Of a stretch of DNA of 64,000 bases, positions 38,549 through 47,083 are shown piece by piece. This DNA comes from Huaxiibacter chinensis (GTDB taxonomy: Bacteria > Pseudomonadota > Gammaproteobacteria > Enterobacterales > Enterobacteriaceae): positions 124,001 through 188,000 of the forward strand of contig NZ_JAJVHF010000007.1 of the NCBI RefSeq assembly GCF_022171985.1. The letters are read 5' to 3'. The position numbers and the translations under genes are program-made. Positions within the stretch are counted from its first letter, which is position 1, and the number at the start of each line of letters is the position of its first letter. The notes beneath the pieces are model-generated. The model saw nothing but the letters and a program-made list of their open reading frames with translations, was not told where the DNA came from and did no database searches.

Positions 38549-38566
38549 GTGGGTGTCCTGTCTTAT

Positions 38567-38586
38567 GTTGAAACGATGTTTCATTT
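38567..38586 (-). promoter_or_regulatory. KdgR-like operator before kdgF
   Basis: GTTGAAACGATGTTTCATTT is a near-perfect KdgR palindrome (GAAAC-GAT-GTTTC) 19 nt upstream of the kdgF start codon, so it should overlap the promoter or leader. Confidence 0.75.
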
Positions 38587-38683
38587 AATTTATACCAGCG
38601 CGAGTTAAAAGGAAACGCCACGCCAAAGAACTGGAAACACGATCACAAGTTTGCTTCACTGAGAGAAACGCAAAGGAGAAAAG

Positions 38684-39376
38684 ATGAAAACGATCGGGTT
38701 ACTGGGTGGAATGAGCTGGGAATCAACCATTCCCTACTACCGTTTAATCAATGAAGGCATCAAGCACCGTCTTGGCGGCCTTCATTCTGCGAGCCTGCTT
38801 CTGCACAGCGTGGATTTTCATGAAATCGAAGCGTGTCAGGCCAGCGGCGAGTGGGACAAAGCGGGCGAAATGCTTGCTCAGGCGGCGCTCGGGCTGGAGC
38901 GCGCCGGGGCTGAGGGGATTTTACTTTGCACGAACACCATGCATAAAGTCGCCGGGCATATCGAAGCGCGCTGTGCGCTGCCCTTCCTGCATATTGCCGA
39001 TGCGACAGGCCGCGCTATTCAGGCCGCCGGAATGAAGCGCGTTGCCCTGCTGGGAACGCGCTACACCATGGAGCAGGATTTCTATCGGGGGCGCCTGAGC
39101 GCGCAGTTTGGTATTGAGAGCCTGATCCCAGACGACGCCGATCGGGCGCGCATCAATCAGATCATTTTTGATGAGCTTTGCCTCGGGACCTTCAGCGAGG
39201 CGTCGCGCAATTTCTATATTGAGGTGATTGAAAAACTGGCCAAAGAGGGCGCGGAAGGGGTGATCTTTGGCTGCACGGAAATTGGGTTGCTGGTGCCCGT
39301 GGCGCAAAGCCCGATCGCGGTCTTTGATACCGCGGCAATCCATGCCGCTGATGCGGTCGAATTTATGTTGTCCTGA
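38684..39376 (+). CDS. ygeA: Amino-acid racemase YgeA (RacX)
   Basis: A 230-residue PLP-independent racemase of the Asp/Glu family. The two catalytic cysteines are in LCTNTMHK near residue 84 and FGCTEIGLL near 197. E. coli YgeA racemises several amino acids including homoserine. AAAGGAG precedes the ATG. Its 3' end overlaps lysR on the other strand by 14 nt. Confidence 0.94.
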   Translation: MKTIGLLGGMSWESTIPYYRLINEGIKHRLGGLHSASLLLHSVDFHEIEACQASGEWDKAGEMLAQAALGLERAGAEGILLCTNTMHKVAGHIEARCALPFLHIADATGRAIQAAGMKRVALLGTRYTMEQDFYRGRLSAQFGIESLIPDDADRARINQIIFDELCLGTFSEASRNFYIEVIEKLAKEGAEGVIFGCTEIGLLVPVAQSPIAVFDTAAIHAADAVEFMLS

Positions 39377-40289
39377 TAAGCTCAGGTAAGCGCTGCGCGA
39401 GGTGTTGCGCATCTTGCTTAAGATGCGCGGTAAACGCCTCGACGAGCGCGGATACCGGGCGATGAAGAGGGCGGATCAAACTGACGGAAAAGGGCACCGA
39501 GACGCTAAACGGCCGGATCGCCACGCCGCTGCCGGCATAATCCATCGCCGTGAGGGGGTTGACCACCGCGACGCCGACGCCTGCCCGAACCATGGCACAG
39601 ATGGAGGCAGCGCTGTGCGTTTCTACCACCATGCGGCGTTTCACCTGGTGCTCGGCAAAGAGGGCATCCAGAAGATGTCGATAACTGTCCGTTTGCGACA
39701 GGCTGATGTAATTCTCGCCCTGAAAATCCAGCGGCGTCAGTACGCTTTTACGTGCTAACGGATGCCCTTCGGGGAGCACGCACACTTCATCTAACGAAAG
39801 TAACTCGGTGCGTTCGGTCCCGGCCGGGGTGACCCGGGTTTCGGTCAGGCCCAAATCATGGCGCTGCGCCGACAGCCACTCTTCCAGCAGCGGAGATTCC
39901 TGGGGCACGATAGTCAGGTTGACGTCAGGGTAGCGAGCCAGAAAAGGCTGTAACAGCGGCGGCAGGAAAGATTGTGAAAAGACCGGCAGGCAGACGATTG
40001 ACAGCTCGCCCTGACGAAACTCCCGCAGGCTCTCCGCCGCGCTCACGATACGATCCAGCCCATACCAGGAGCGCTGAACCTCTTCGAACAGACGTAACCC
40101 TTGCACCGTCGGATGCAGGCGGCCACGCGTACGTTCGAAGAGTTTTAAACCCAGCACTTTTTCAAACCGCGCCAGTTCCCGGCTCACCGTGGGCTGTGAG
40201 GTATGCAGCATACTCGCGGCTTCGGTCAGGTTGCCGGCGGTCATAACCGCATGAAAAATTTCGATATGGCGTAGGTTTACGGCGGGCAT
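39363..40289 (-). CDS. lysR: LysR, activator of lysA
   Basis: A 308-residue founding LysR-family regulator. The winged helix [19 protein letters not shown] (1-19) with [13 protein letters not shown] near 38 precedes an effector domain that senses diaminopimelate and lysine. It is divergent from lysA over 122 nt, as in E. coli, where LysR activates lysA and represses itself. Confidence 0.96.
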   Translation of the reverse strand: MPAVNLRHIEIFHAVMTAGNLTEAASMLHTSQPTVSRELARFEKVLGLKLFERTRGRLHPTVQGLRLFEEVQRSWYGLDRIVSAAESLREFRQGELSIVCLPVFSQSFLPPLLQPFLARYPDVNLTIVPQESPLLEEWLSAQRHDLGLTETRVTPAGTERTELLSLDEVCVLPEGHPLARKSVLTPLDFQGENYISLSQTDSYRHLLDALFAEHQVKRRMVVETHSAASICAMVRAGVGVAVVNPLTAMDYAGSGVAIRPFSVSVPFSVSLIRPLHRPVSALVEAFTAHLKQDAQHLAQRLPELIRTT

Positions 40290-40411
40290 AGCGCACCTGG
40301 GTTTTCAATGAACTCATATCATTTTTGCATAGACTGCCGAAAAAACGATATTTTTTATTCTCTTCACGCTGTGGCGTAATCCTAAAAAAGAATGTGTCCC
40401 CGGAGAAGAGC

Positions 40412-41674
40412 ATGCCACGCCCGTTAAACCAGACCGAAACCGCGTTGAACGCTGACAACCTCCTGCGCCTGCCAGCCGAGTTTGGCTGTCCGGTGTGGGT
40501 CTATGATGCGCAGATTATTCGCGACAAGATCGCGGCGTTACACCAGTTTGACGTGGTTCGCTTTGCGCAGAAAGCTTGCTCAAACATCCATATATTACGG
40601 CTAATGCGTGAGCAGGGCGTGAAGGTGGACTCCGTGTCGTTAGGGGAAATTGAGCGTGCGCTGGCGGCAGGATACGATCCTGCTGCTGACAGCGACGCCA
40701 TCGTCTTTACCGCCGATCTGATTGATGACGCAACGCTTGAAAGGGTGAAAGAGCTACAGGTGCCGGTTAACGCCGGTTCCGTTGATATGCTCGCGCAACT
40801 GGGCAACGTCTCGCCGGGCCATCGGGTCTGGCTGCGGGTGAACCCCGGTTTTGGCCACGGGCACAGCCAGAAAACCAACACCGGCGGTGAAAACAGTAAG
40901 CACGGTATCTGGTATAGCGATCTACCTGCCGCGCTGGAAGTCATACAGCGCTACCACCTGCAGCTGGTGGGCATTCATATGCATATCGGATCCGGCGTGG
41001 ATTACGGTCATCTTGAGCAGGTGTGCGGTGCCATGGTGCGCCAGGTGATCGATTTTGGTCAGGATCTGGAGGCCATCTCCGCCGGAGGCGGTCTGTCCAT
41101 ACCTTATCGCGAAGGCGAAGAGGCGATCGATACCGATCATTACTTTGGCCTGTGGAATGCGGCGCGCGATAAAATTGCCGCCCATCTCGGGCATCCGGTA
41201 AAACTTGAAATCGAACCGGGTCGTTTTCTGGTGGCTGAATCGGGCGTGCTGGTTTCTCAGGTACGCAGCGTGAAAGAGATGGGATCGCGCCATTTTGTGC
41301 TGATCGACGCCGGGTTTAACGATCTGATGCGCCCTTCCATGTATGGCAGCTATCACCATATTTCGGCGCTCGCCGCCGACGGACGCGATCTGGCTCAGGC
41401 GCCTCGTGTCGAAACCGTGGTGGCGGGCCCGCTGTGCGAATCCGGCGACGTCTTTACCCAGCAGGAAGGCGGAAAGGTCGAGACCCGCTCTCTGCCCGCC
41501 GTGCAGCCTGGCGACTATCTGGTGTTGCACGATACCGGGGCTTACGGGGCGTCTATGTCCTCAAACTACAACAGCCGCCCGTTACTGCCGGAAGTGATGT
41601 TTGATGGTGGCGAGGCGCGACTGATTCGCCGTCGTCAGACCATTCAGGAGCTGCTCGCGCTGGAGCTATTTTGA
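40412..41674 (+). CDS. lysA: Diaminopimelate decarboxylase
   Basis: A 420-residue fold III PLP enzyme that decarboxylates meso-diaminopimelate to L-lysine. The PLP lysine is in RFAQKACSN near residue 54, with IHMHIGSGVDY near 190, EPGRFLVAESG near 270 and CESGD near 345. ATG 40412 gives the E. coli length; an N-terminal extension is not supported. LysR-dependent promoter lies upstream. The stop overlaps the convergent LacI-type gene by 9 nt. Confidence 0.96.
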   Translation: MPRPLNQTETALNADNLLRLPAEFGCPVWVYDAQIIRDKIAALHQFDVVRFAQKACSNIHILRLMREQGVKVDSVSLGEIERALAAGYDPAADSDAIVFTADLIDDATLERVKELQVPVNAGSVDMLAQLGNVSPGHRVWLRVNPGFGHGHSQKTNTGGENSKHGIWYSDLPAALEVIQRYHLQLVGIHMHIGSGVDYGHLEQVCGAMVRQVIDFGQDLEAISAGGGLSIPYREGEEAIDTDHYFGLWNAARDKIAAHLGHPVKLEIEPGRFLVAESGVLVSQVRSVKEMGSRHFVLIDAGFNDLMRPSMYGSYHHISALAADGRDLAQAPRVETVVAGPLCESGDVFTQQEGGKVETRSLPAVQPGDYLVLHDTGAYGASMSSNYNSRPLLPEVMFDGGEARLIRRRQTIQELLALELF

Positions 41675-42682
41675 GGTGTAGTACGGCCCGGTAGTGACCG
41701 AATCGCGTAATACCAGCGTGCCGGTAAAGGGCGGGATAGTTTCAACCGGCTGGTTTTTTGCCAGCCGGATCGCCTGATCGATAGCCGTCACGATCATATT
41801 ATCGATGGGCAGATAGACGGAGGAGAGCGCGGGCTCCAGCCATTTGGCGCAGGGAGCATCGTCAAAGCCAAACAGCGAAATATCCTGTGGAATTCGCAGC
41901 CCCGCCTGATGCAGGGCCTTGGACGCGCCAAGGGCCATATCGTCATTACAGGCAAATAGGGCGCTGAAAGGAACCTTTTCGTCAATCAACGCTTTGCACA
42001 GTTCATAACCGCGCGTCATTCCCGCATCGCCATATTTCACCCGGCGATCGTCCCAGACAATGCCATGTTTTTCGAGAGCTTTGCGATAGCCCATCAGGCG
42101 CGCTTTACCGGTTGGCGTGTGGATTGGCACGGTCATGCAGGCAATCTCACGATGGCCCTGACCTATCAGATAATCGACCGCTTTAAACGCAGCATCCTGC
42201 TGCTCGAAGAATACGCAGCGATCGGCGGCCTGGCTGACTTCACGGTTGATCACCACCAGCGGCGTTTGCACGGAGTGGATGAGCTTCATGATCGCTTTTT
42301 CGCTCATATAGCGGGTGTAAAGCACAATGGCGTCACATTTGCGGTCGGCCAGCATTTGTACGGCCTGCTCTTCCTGTTCGGGGGCGTCGTGACCGTCGGT
42401 GACGATCAGTTGCTTACCGTGGGTTTCCGTCTGGCGCGACGCCTGCTGAAGCAGGCGGCCAAAGTAAAAACCGTCGAACGTCGAGACCACCAGGCCAATG
42501 CTGTTGCTGGTCTGGTTTGCCAGCGAGCGCGCCAGAAAATTCGGGCGGTAGCCCAACTCTTCCATCGCGTTAAAGACTTGCTGACGGGTACTCTCTTTTA
42601 CCTGACCTGTGCCGTTCAGTACACGCGAAACGGTGGCTTTTGAGACCCCTGCGCGCAATGAGACATCCAGCATTGTTGCCAT
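41666..42682 (-). CDS. LacI-family regulator of the EIIC/GH1 operon
   Basis: A 338-residue LacI/GalR-type repressor. The N-terminal helix-turn-helix MATMLDVSLRAGVSKATVSR with hinge YRPNFLARSLA spans residues 1-58, followed by a sugar-binding domain. It resembles AscG and cellobiose-type regulators. It is divergent from the PTS EIIC gene and is the most likely repressor of that operon. E. coli has galR at this place instead. Confidence 0.87.
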   Translation of the reverse strand: MATMLDVSLRAGVSKATVSRVLNGTGQVKESTRQQVFNAMEELGYRPNFLARSLANQTSNSIGLVVSTFDGFYFGRLLQQASRQTETHGKQLIVTDGHDAPEQEEQAVQMLADRKCDAIVLYTRYMSEKAIMKLIHSVQTPLVVINREVSQAADRCVFFEQQDAAFKAVDYLIGQGHREIACMTVPIHTPTGKARLMGYRKALEKHGIVWDDRRVKYGDAGMTRGYELCKALIDEKVPFSALFACNDDMALGASKALHQAGLRIPQDISLFGFDDAPCAKWLEPALSSVYLPIDNMIVTAIDQAIRLAKNQPVETIPPFTGTLVLRDSVTTGPYYTSK

Positions 42683-42790
42683 TAGAAATTCCTGCTTTCA
42701 CCTAATCCTTCGCAGTTTATCACAGACGCTCAGGCACATATGCGCAGCGGCACATGCAAAACCCCCACCACGATCACGCTTTTCGGCAAC

Positions 42791-42924
42791 GGATCGTTTT
42801 CCAGCATAAAAAAGGGCAAGTGGCATACCAAAGTGGTGATAAATCATGATTTGGAATACCTCTGGCCGCACTGGGAGCTTAATCACAGAACGATCCTCAC
42901 TGGAAAGCTATTTTTGGTATGCCA
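42791..42924. promoter_or_regulatory. Inverted repeats in the LacI-type/EIIC divergent region
   Basis: GGATCGTT (42791-42798) has its exact complement AACGATCC at 42889-42896, and TGGCATACCAAA (42821-42832) has TTTGGTATGCCA at 42913-42924. A perfect palindrome AAATCATGATTT is at 42841-42852. Spacing of about 92-98 nt between members fits paired repressor operators with looping. The order is interlocked, so one simple hairpin is unlikely. Confidence 0.5.
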
Positions 42925-42981
42925 ATAGAAGCCGGCTGTACACCTTATTCAATAAAAGCCCTTTTACTGAGGTATTACCCT

Positions 42982-44307
42982 ATGGCATTACAGGAAAAAC
43001 TGATCGACTCTCTGGGCAGTTTCGCCACCAAATTCAACAGCTATCGCTATATCATGGCGATCAAATCCGCCTTTATAACCCTAATGCCGGTCATCATTGT
43101 TGGAGCATTCTCGGTACTGATCTCCAACATGGTGCTGGATCCAAAAAATGGCCTCGCCAGTTTTCAGTCGCTTTCGTTTCTGGCCACGCTCAAACCCATC
43201 ACCAGCGCGCTTAACTACGCCACGCTTAACTTTTTAAACATTGGCGCCGTGTTTTTAATCGGTATTGAGCTGGGACGCATCAATGGCATCAAGTCGTTAT
43301 TCCCGGGGCTGCTCGCGGTGATCTGCTTTATCTGCGTGACGCCGACCACCGTAGAGATGATGGTGGACGGGGAAATGCACGTGGTGAAGGACGTGCTGCT
43401 GCGGCAGTTTTCTGATACCCGCAGTCTGTTCCTTGGCATGTTTATCGCGATCCTGTCCGTCGAGATTTACTGCTGGCTTGAAGATCGCAAAGGTCTCAAG
43501 ATCAGAATGCCGGACACCGTCCCGCCGAACGTTGCCGCGTCGTTTTCTGCGCTGATCCCCGCCATTATTACCACTACCGCCATTGCGACCCTGGGGTTTG
43601 TCTTCCACCAGATAACCGGTATGTACCTGTATGACGCGGTGTATCAGGTGGTCCAGCAACCGCTGGAGCGCGTGGTGCAAAGCTTGCCCGGCATTTTGCT
43701 GCTGATGTTCGTCGCTCAGCTTTTCTGGGTGATTGGTATTCATGGTAACCAGATGATCAAACCGATCCGCGAGCCGCTGCTGCTGGGGGCGATTACCGTC
43801 AACATGAGCGCGTTTGAGCAGGGTAAAGAGATCCCCAATATCATCACTATGCCGTTCTGGGATGTGTATATGAGTATTGGCGGCTCGGGGCTGACCATTG
43901 GTCTGCTGATTGCCGTGATGATCGGTACCCGGCGTAAAGAGATGAAAGAGATCGCCAAGCTGTCGATTGGCCCCGGTCTTTTTAATATCAACGAGCCCGT
44001 TATCTTTGGTATGCCGATCATGCTCAACCCGATTCTGGCGATCCCCTTTATCATCACCCCGCTGGTCACCGGCTCTATCGGCTATTTTGCCACCGTGACC
44101 GGATTTGCCGGTAAAGCCGTGGTGATGGTGCCCTGGACAACGCCACCGCTGATTAACGCATGGTTATCAACCGCCGGTTCGATGGGGGCAGTCATTACCC
44201 AGGGCATCTGTATTATCACCGCCGTCATTATCTATCTGCCGTTTGTGAAGATCGCCTCCCGCCGTGCGGAGCAGGCTGCGCTGCAACAGGCCACCGATAA
44301 CGCATGA
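42982..44307 (+). CDS. PTS EIIC, lactose/cellobiose family (orphan permease)
   Basis: A 441-residue membrane component of a lactose/diacetylchitobiose/cellobiose-type PTS with about ten membrane segments. It has the family stretches SAFITLMPVIIVGAF near residue 30, FWVIGIHGNQMIKPI near 252 and GPGLFNINEPVIFGMP near 335, the last containing the sugar-binding glutamate. No EIIA or EIIB gene is next to it, so it must use partners from elsewhere. ATG 42982 follows GAGG. The GH1 gene starts 7 nt later. Confidence 0.88.
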   Translation: MALQEKLIDSLGSFATKFNSYRYIMAIKSAFITLMPVIIVGAFSVLISNMVLDPKNGLASFQSLSFLATLKPITSALNYATLNFLNIGAVFLIGIELGRINGIKSLFPGLLAVICFICVTPTTVEMMVDGEMHVVKDVLLRQFSDTRSLFLGMFIAILSVEIYCWLEDRKGLKIRMPDTVPPNVAASFSALIPAIITTTAIATLGFVFHQITGMYLYDAVYQVVQQPLERVVQSLPGILLLMFVAQLFWVIGIHGNQMIKPIREPLLLGAITVNMSAFEQGKEIPNIITMPFWDVYMSIGGSGLTIGLLIAVMIGTRRKEMKEIAKLSIGPGLFNINEPVIFGMPIMLNPILAIPFIITPLVTGSIGYFATVTGFAGKAVVMVPWTTPPLINAWLSTAGSMGAVITQGICIITAVIIYLPFVKIASRRAEQAALQQATDNA

Positions 44308-44314
44308 GGACGCT

Positions 44315-45742
44315 ATGAGCATAAAACGCATTGCGATACCGCAGGATTTTATTCTGGGGGCGGCAGCGTCCGCCTGGCAGACTGAAGGCTGGAGCGGCAA
44401 GAAAGAAGGGCAGGACTCCTGGATCGATCTCTGGTACAAAAACGATCGCCACGTCTGGCATAAAGGGTATGGCCCGGCAGTGGCGACCGATTTTATTCAC
44501 CGTTACCGGGACGATGTCGCGCTGATGAAAGAGGCGGGACTGACGCATTATCGCACCTCGATTAACTGGTCGCGTTTTTTGACGGACTATGAAAACGCAA
44601 CGGTCGACGAAGACTACGCCGCTTATTACGATGCCCTGTTCGACGAAATGCACCGGCAGGGCATCGAACCAATGATCTGTCTGGAGCATTACGAACTGCC
44701 CGGCGTGCTGCTGGAAACCTACGGTGGCTGGGGGTCAAAACATGTCGTTGACCTGTTCGTCCGCTATGCCGAAAAGGTGTTTGAACGCTATCACGGCAAA
44801 GTCACCCGCTGGTTTACCTTCAATGAACCCATTGTGGTGCAGACCCGGGTCTACCTTGACGCGCTGCGCTGGCCTTATGAACAAAACACCGGCAAATGGA
44901 TGCAGTGGAATCACCATAAAGTGCTGGCAACGGCGAAGGTGGTGAAACATTTTCATGAAAAGGGGTATTCCGGCACGGTCGGATGCATTCTGAATCCGGA
45001 AGTGACTTATCCACGCTCGACGGCCCCGCATGATGTACAGGCGGCAGAGATCTACGATCTGTTTTATAACCGCGTGTTTCTCGACCCGCTGGTGCATGGA
45101 CACTATCCGCCGGCGCTGCTGGCACTGCTTGAGCAGCATCAGGTCGCCTGGGACTACACCGCGGACGAGCTGGCGCTGATTGCTGAACACACCGTCGATG
45201 AGCTGGGGATTAACCTCTACTATCCGCACCGGGTGAAAGCACCGTCTCGCGCCTGGCATCCGCAAACGCCTTTCCATCCTGCATGGTACTACGAACCCTT
45301 TGAACTGCCCGGACGCCGCATGAACCCCTCGCGTGGCTGGGAAATCTATCCGCGCATCATTTATGACATGGCCATGCGTATCAAACGCGATTACCGCAAT
45401 ATCCCGTGGTTTGTCGCCGAGAGCGGCATGGGTGTGGAAAATGAATCTCAGTATCGCAATCGTGACGGCATCATTGAAGATGATTACCGCATCGAATTTA
45501 TCAGCGAGCATCTTTACTACACGCTGCTCGCCCGGGAAGAGGGCGCGAATTGCCACGGGTATATGCTCTGGGCATTTACCGATAACGTCTCGCCCATGAA
45601 TGCGTTTAAAAACCGCTACGGTCTGATTGAAATCGATCTGGAGGATAATCGGGCCCGCCATGCGAAAAAGTCTGCCCACTGGTTCCGCCAGCTGCGCGAT
45701 GCGCGCACGCTCACGCTTCAACTTGATGAGGAATGGAAGTAA
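44315..45742 (+). CDS. GH1 6-phospho-beta-glycosidase
   Basis: A 475-residue family 1 glycosidase. The acid/base glutamate is in FTFNEPIV near residue 170. The nucleophile region reads WFVAESGMGVENE, an unusual AESG instead of TENG, with the glutamate kept. The C-terminal loop DNVSPMNAFKNRYG lacks the Glu-Trp pair used for unphosphorylated sugars, which suggests a 6-phospho substrate. It is coupled to EIIC. Substrate unknown; it differs from BglA at 5400. Confidence 0.85.
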   Translation: MSIKRIAIPQDFILGAAASAWQTEGWSGKKEGQDSWIDLWYKNDRHVWHKGYGPAVATDFIHRYRDDVALMKEAGLTHYRTSINWSRFLTDYENATVDEDYAAYYDALFDEMHRQGIEPMICLEHYELPGVLLETYGGWGSKHVVDLFVRYAEKVFERYHGKVTRWFTFNEPIVVQTRVYLDALRWPYEQNTGKWMQWNHHKVLATAKVVKHFHEKGYSGTVGCILNPEVTYPRSTAPHDVQAAEIYDLFYNRVFLDPLVHGHYPPALLALLEQHQVAWDYTADELALIAEHTVDELGINLYYPHRVKAPSRAWHPQTPFHPAWYYEPFELPGRRMNPSRGWEIYPRIIYDMAMRIKRDYRNIPWFVAESGMGVENESQYRNRDGIIEDDYRIEFISEHLYYTLLAREEGANCHGYMLWAFTDNVSPMNAFKNRYGLIEIDLEDNRARHAKKSAHWFRQLRDARTLTLQLDEEWK

Positions 45743-45781
45743 GCGAAAACCACATGGGTTCTGGTAAAATAGCCGACAAAC

Positions 45782-45803
45782 TGGCCGGGAGGATGCCCGG
45801 CCA
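45782..45803 (+). other. Hairpin upstream of the GntR-type gene
   Basis: TGGCCGGG and CCCGGCCA form a perfect 8-bp stem around AGGATG, 40 nt after the GH1 stop and 34 nt before the next start. No T-run follows. It may weaken read-through or stabilise the upstream mRNA. Confidence 0.5.
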
Positions 45804-45836
45804 CGTATTAACTGATAAGTAAGCGCAGGTGATATT

Positions 45837-46610
45837 GTGGATAAGGCCGTTGTCCCACCGGAAAAAAAACAGTACCAGGAAATTGGCGAGGATTTGCGCA
45901 CGCAAATTATCCAGGGTCACTATCCCGTTGGCTCCCGCCTGCCGCCTGAGCGCAATATCGCTGAAACCTACGGCGTGAGCCGTACCATTGTGCGTGAGGC
46001 GCTGCTCATGCTTGAGCTGCAAGGGACGGTGGATATTCGCCAGGGTTCCGGCGTCTATGTCATGCGCATTCCAGAAGAGCATGAAAACGAAGAAGAGCGC
46101 TTCCTGAACAGCGATGTCGGCCCGTTTGAAATTTTGCAGGCGCGCCAGCTGCTGGAAAGCAATATCGCGGCTTTTGCCGCAAAAATGGCGACGCGTGCCG
46201 ATATCGATAACTTGCGCCGCATCATTGAACAAGAGCAGCGCGCCATCGCCAGCAATGACAACAGCCAGGATAACAACAAGATGTTCCACCTGGTGCTGGC
46301 GGGCGCCACGCAAAATCAGATGCTGCTGGCGACCGTTGAGAGCGTCTGGCATCACATGGACAGCAGCCCGCTGTGGCAGCAATTTAACGTCCACATCGCC
46401 AGCCGCGCCTGGCGACTGAAATGGCTGGGCGACAGACAAACCATTCTCGCCGCCCTGCGACGTCGCGACGTCATGGGGGCCTGGCAGGCCATGTTCCAGC
46501 ATCTGGAAAACGTTAAAAAGAGCCTGCTGGAGCTGTCCGACGAGGATGCGCCCGATTTCGATGGCTATCTGTTTGAATCCGTCCCGCTGTTTCAGGGAAA
46601 ACTGGTGTGA
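45837..46610 (+). CDS. GntR/FadR-family regulator, UxuR/ExuR-like
   Basis: A 257-residue regulator with N-terminal winged helix (YPVGSRLPPERNIAETYGVS and RTIVREALLMLELQG, residues about 25-65) and a C-terminal all-helical FCD effector domain. GPFEILQARQLLESNIAAFAA near residue 98 (landmarks GPFEILQARQ and LLESNIA) and MFQHLENVKKSLLE near 218 resemble ExuR and UxuR, which sense hexuronates. That fits the galacturonate theme of the window, but the targets are not visible. GTG start with AGGTGA. It overlaps the next gene by 4 nt. Confidence 0.82.
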   Translation: MDKAVVPPEKKQYQEIGEDLRTQIIQGHYPVGSRLPPERNIAETYGVSRTIVREALLMLELQGTVDIRQGSGVYVMRIPEEHENEEERFLNSDVGPFEILQARQLLESNIAAFAAKMATRADIDNLRRIIEQEQRAIASNDNSQDNNKMFHLVLAGATQNQMLLATVESVWHHMDSSPLWQQFNVHIASRAWRLKWLGDRQTILAALRRRDVMGAWQAMFQHLENVKKSLLELSDEDAPDFDGYLFESVPLFQGKLV

Positions 46611-47083
46611 AGATTTTGCCGCTCTACGCCGCGTCGCACCATGCTGAGCAGGTCACAGACTGGCTCTGGCAGGCGTTTGGCGACGGATTACCGCGGGCCT
46701 TTTTTGCGAGCATTGTTGACCACAGCCAGACGCCGGATGCCTTACCAATAACCTTTGTAGCGCTCGACGGTGAGAGGTTACTTGGCACGGTCGGGCTCTG
46801 GCGGTGCGATTTAATCACTCGGCAGGATCTTTTCCCCTGGATGGCGGCGCTCTATGTCGATGACGCCGCGCGCGGCAAAGGGCTGGCGGGAAAATTACAG
46901 AACCATGTGCAGGACTACGCCAGGCAGGCCGGGTATGCAGAACTGCATCTCTGGTCGGCCTGCCGCAACTTTTACGAACGCTACGGCTGGCAGTATATCG
47001 GGGATGCGCTGGAATACCCGGATAAAACGGTCCATCTCTATCGCTATTCGCTCACCGCGTCCGGCGGCGCTACAACAGAGTGA
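46607..47083 (+). CDS. GNAT-family N-acetyltransferase
   Basis: A 158-residue GNAT protein. The acetyl-CoA loop is DDAARGKGLAGKLQNHV near residues 85-101, followed by the typical ELHLWSACRNFYERYGW segment. It starts with GTG in a GTGA overlap with the GntR-type gene, so the two are coupled. Its last 40 nt overlap galR on the other strand. Substrate unknown. Confidence 0.85.
   Translation: MKILPLYAASHHAEQVTDWLWQAFGDGLPRAFFASIVDHSQTPDALPITFVALDGERLLGTVGLWRCDLITRQDLFPWMAALYVDDAARGKGLAGKLQNHVQDYARQAGYAELHLWSACRNFYERYGWQYIGDALEYPDKTVHLYRYSLTASGGATTE

Noticed and set aside
44315..45742. Calling the second GH1 gene bglA, ascB or chbF
   Set aside because: The motifs AESG and NAFKNRYG differ from those enzymes, and no matching EIIA or EIIB is nearby, so no symbol is given.
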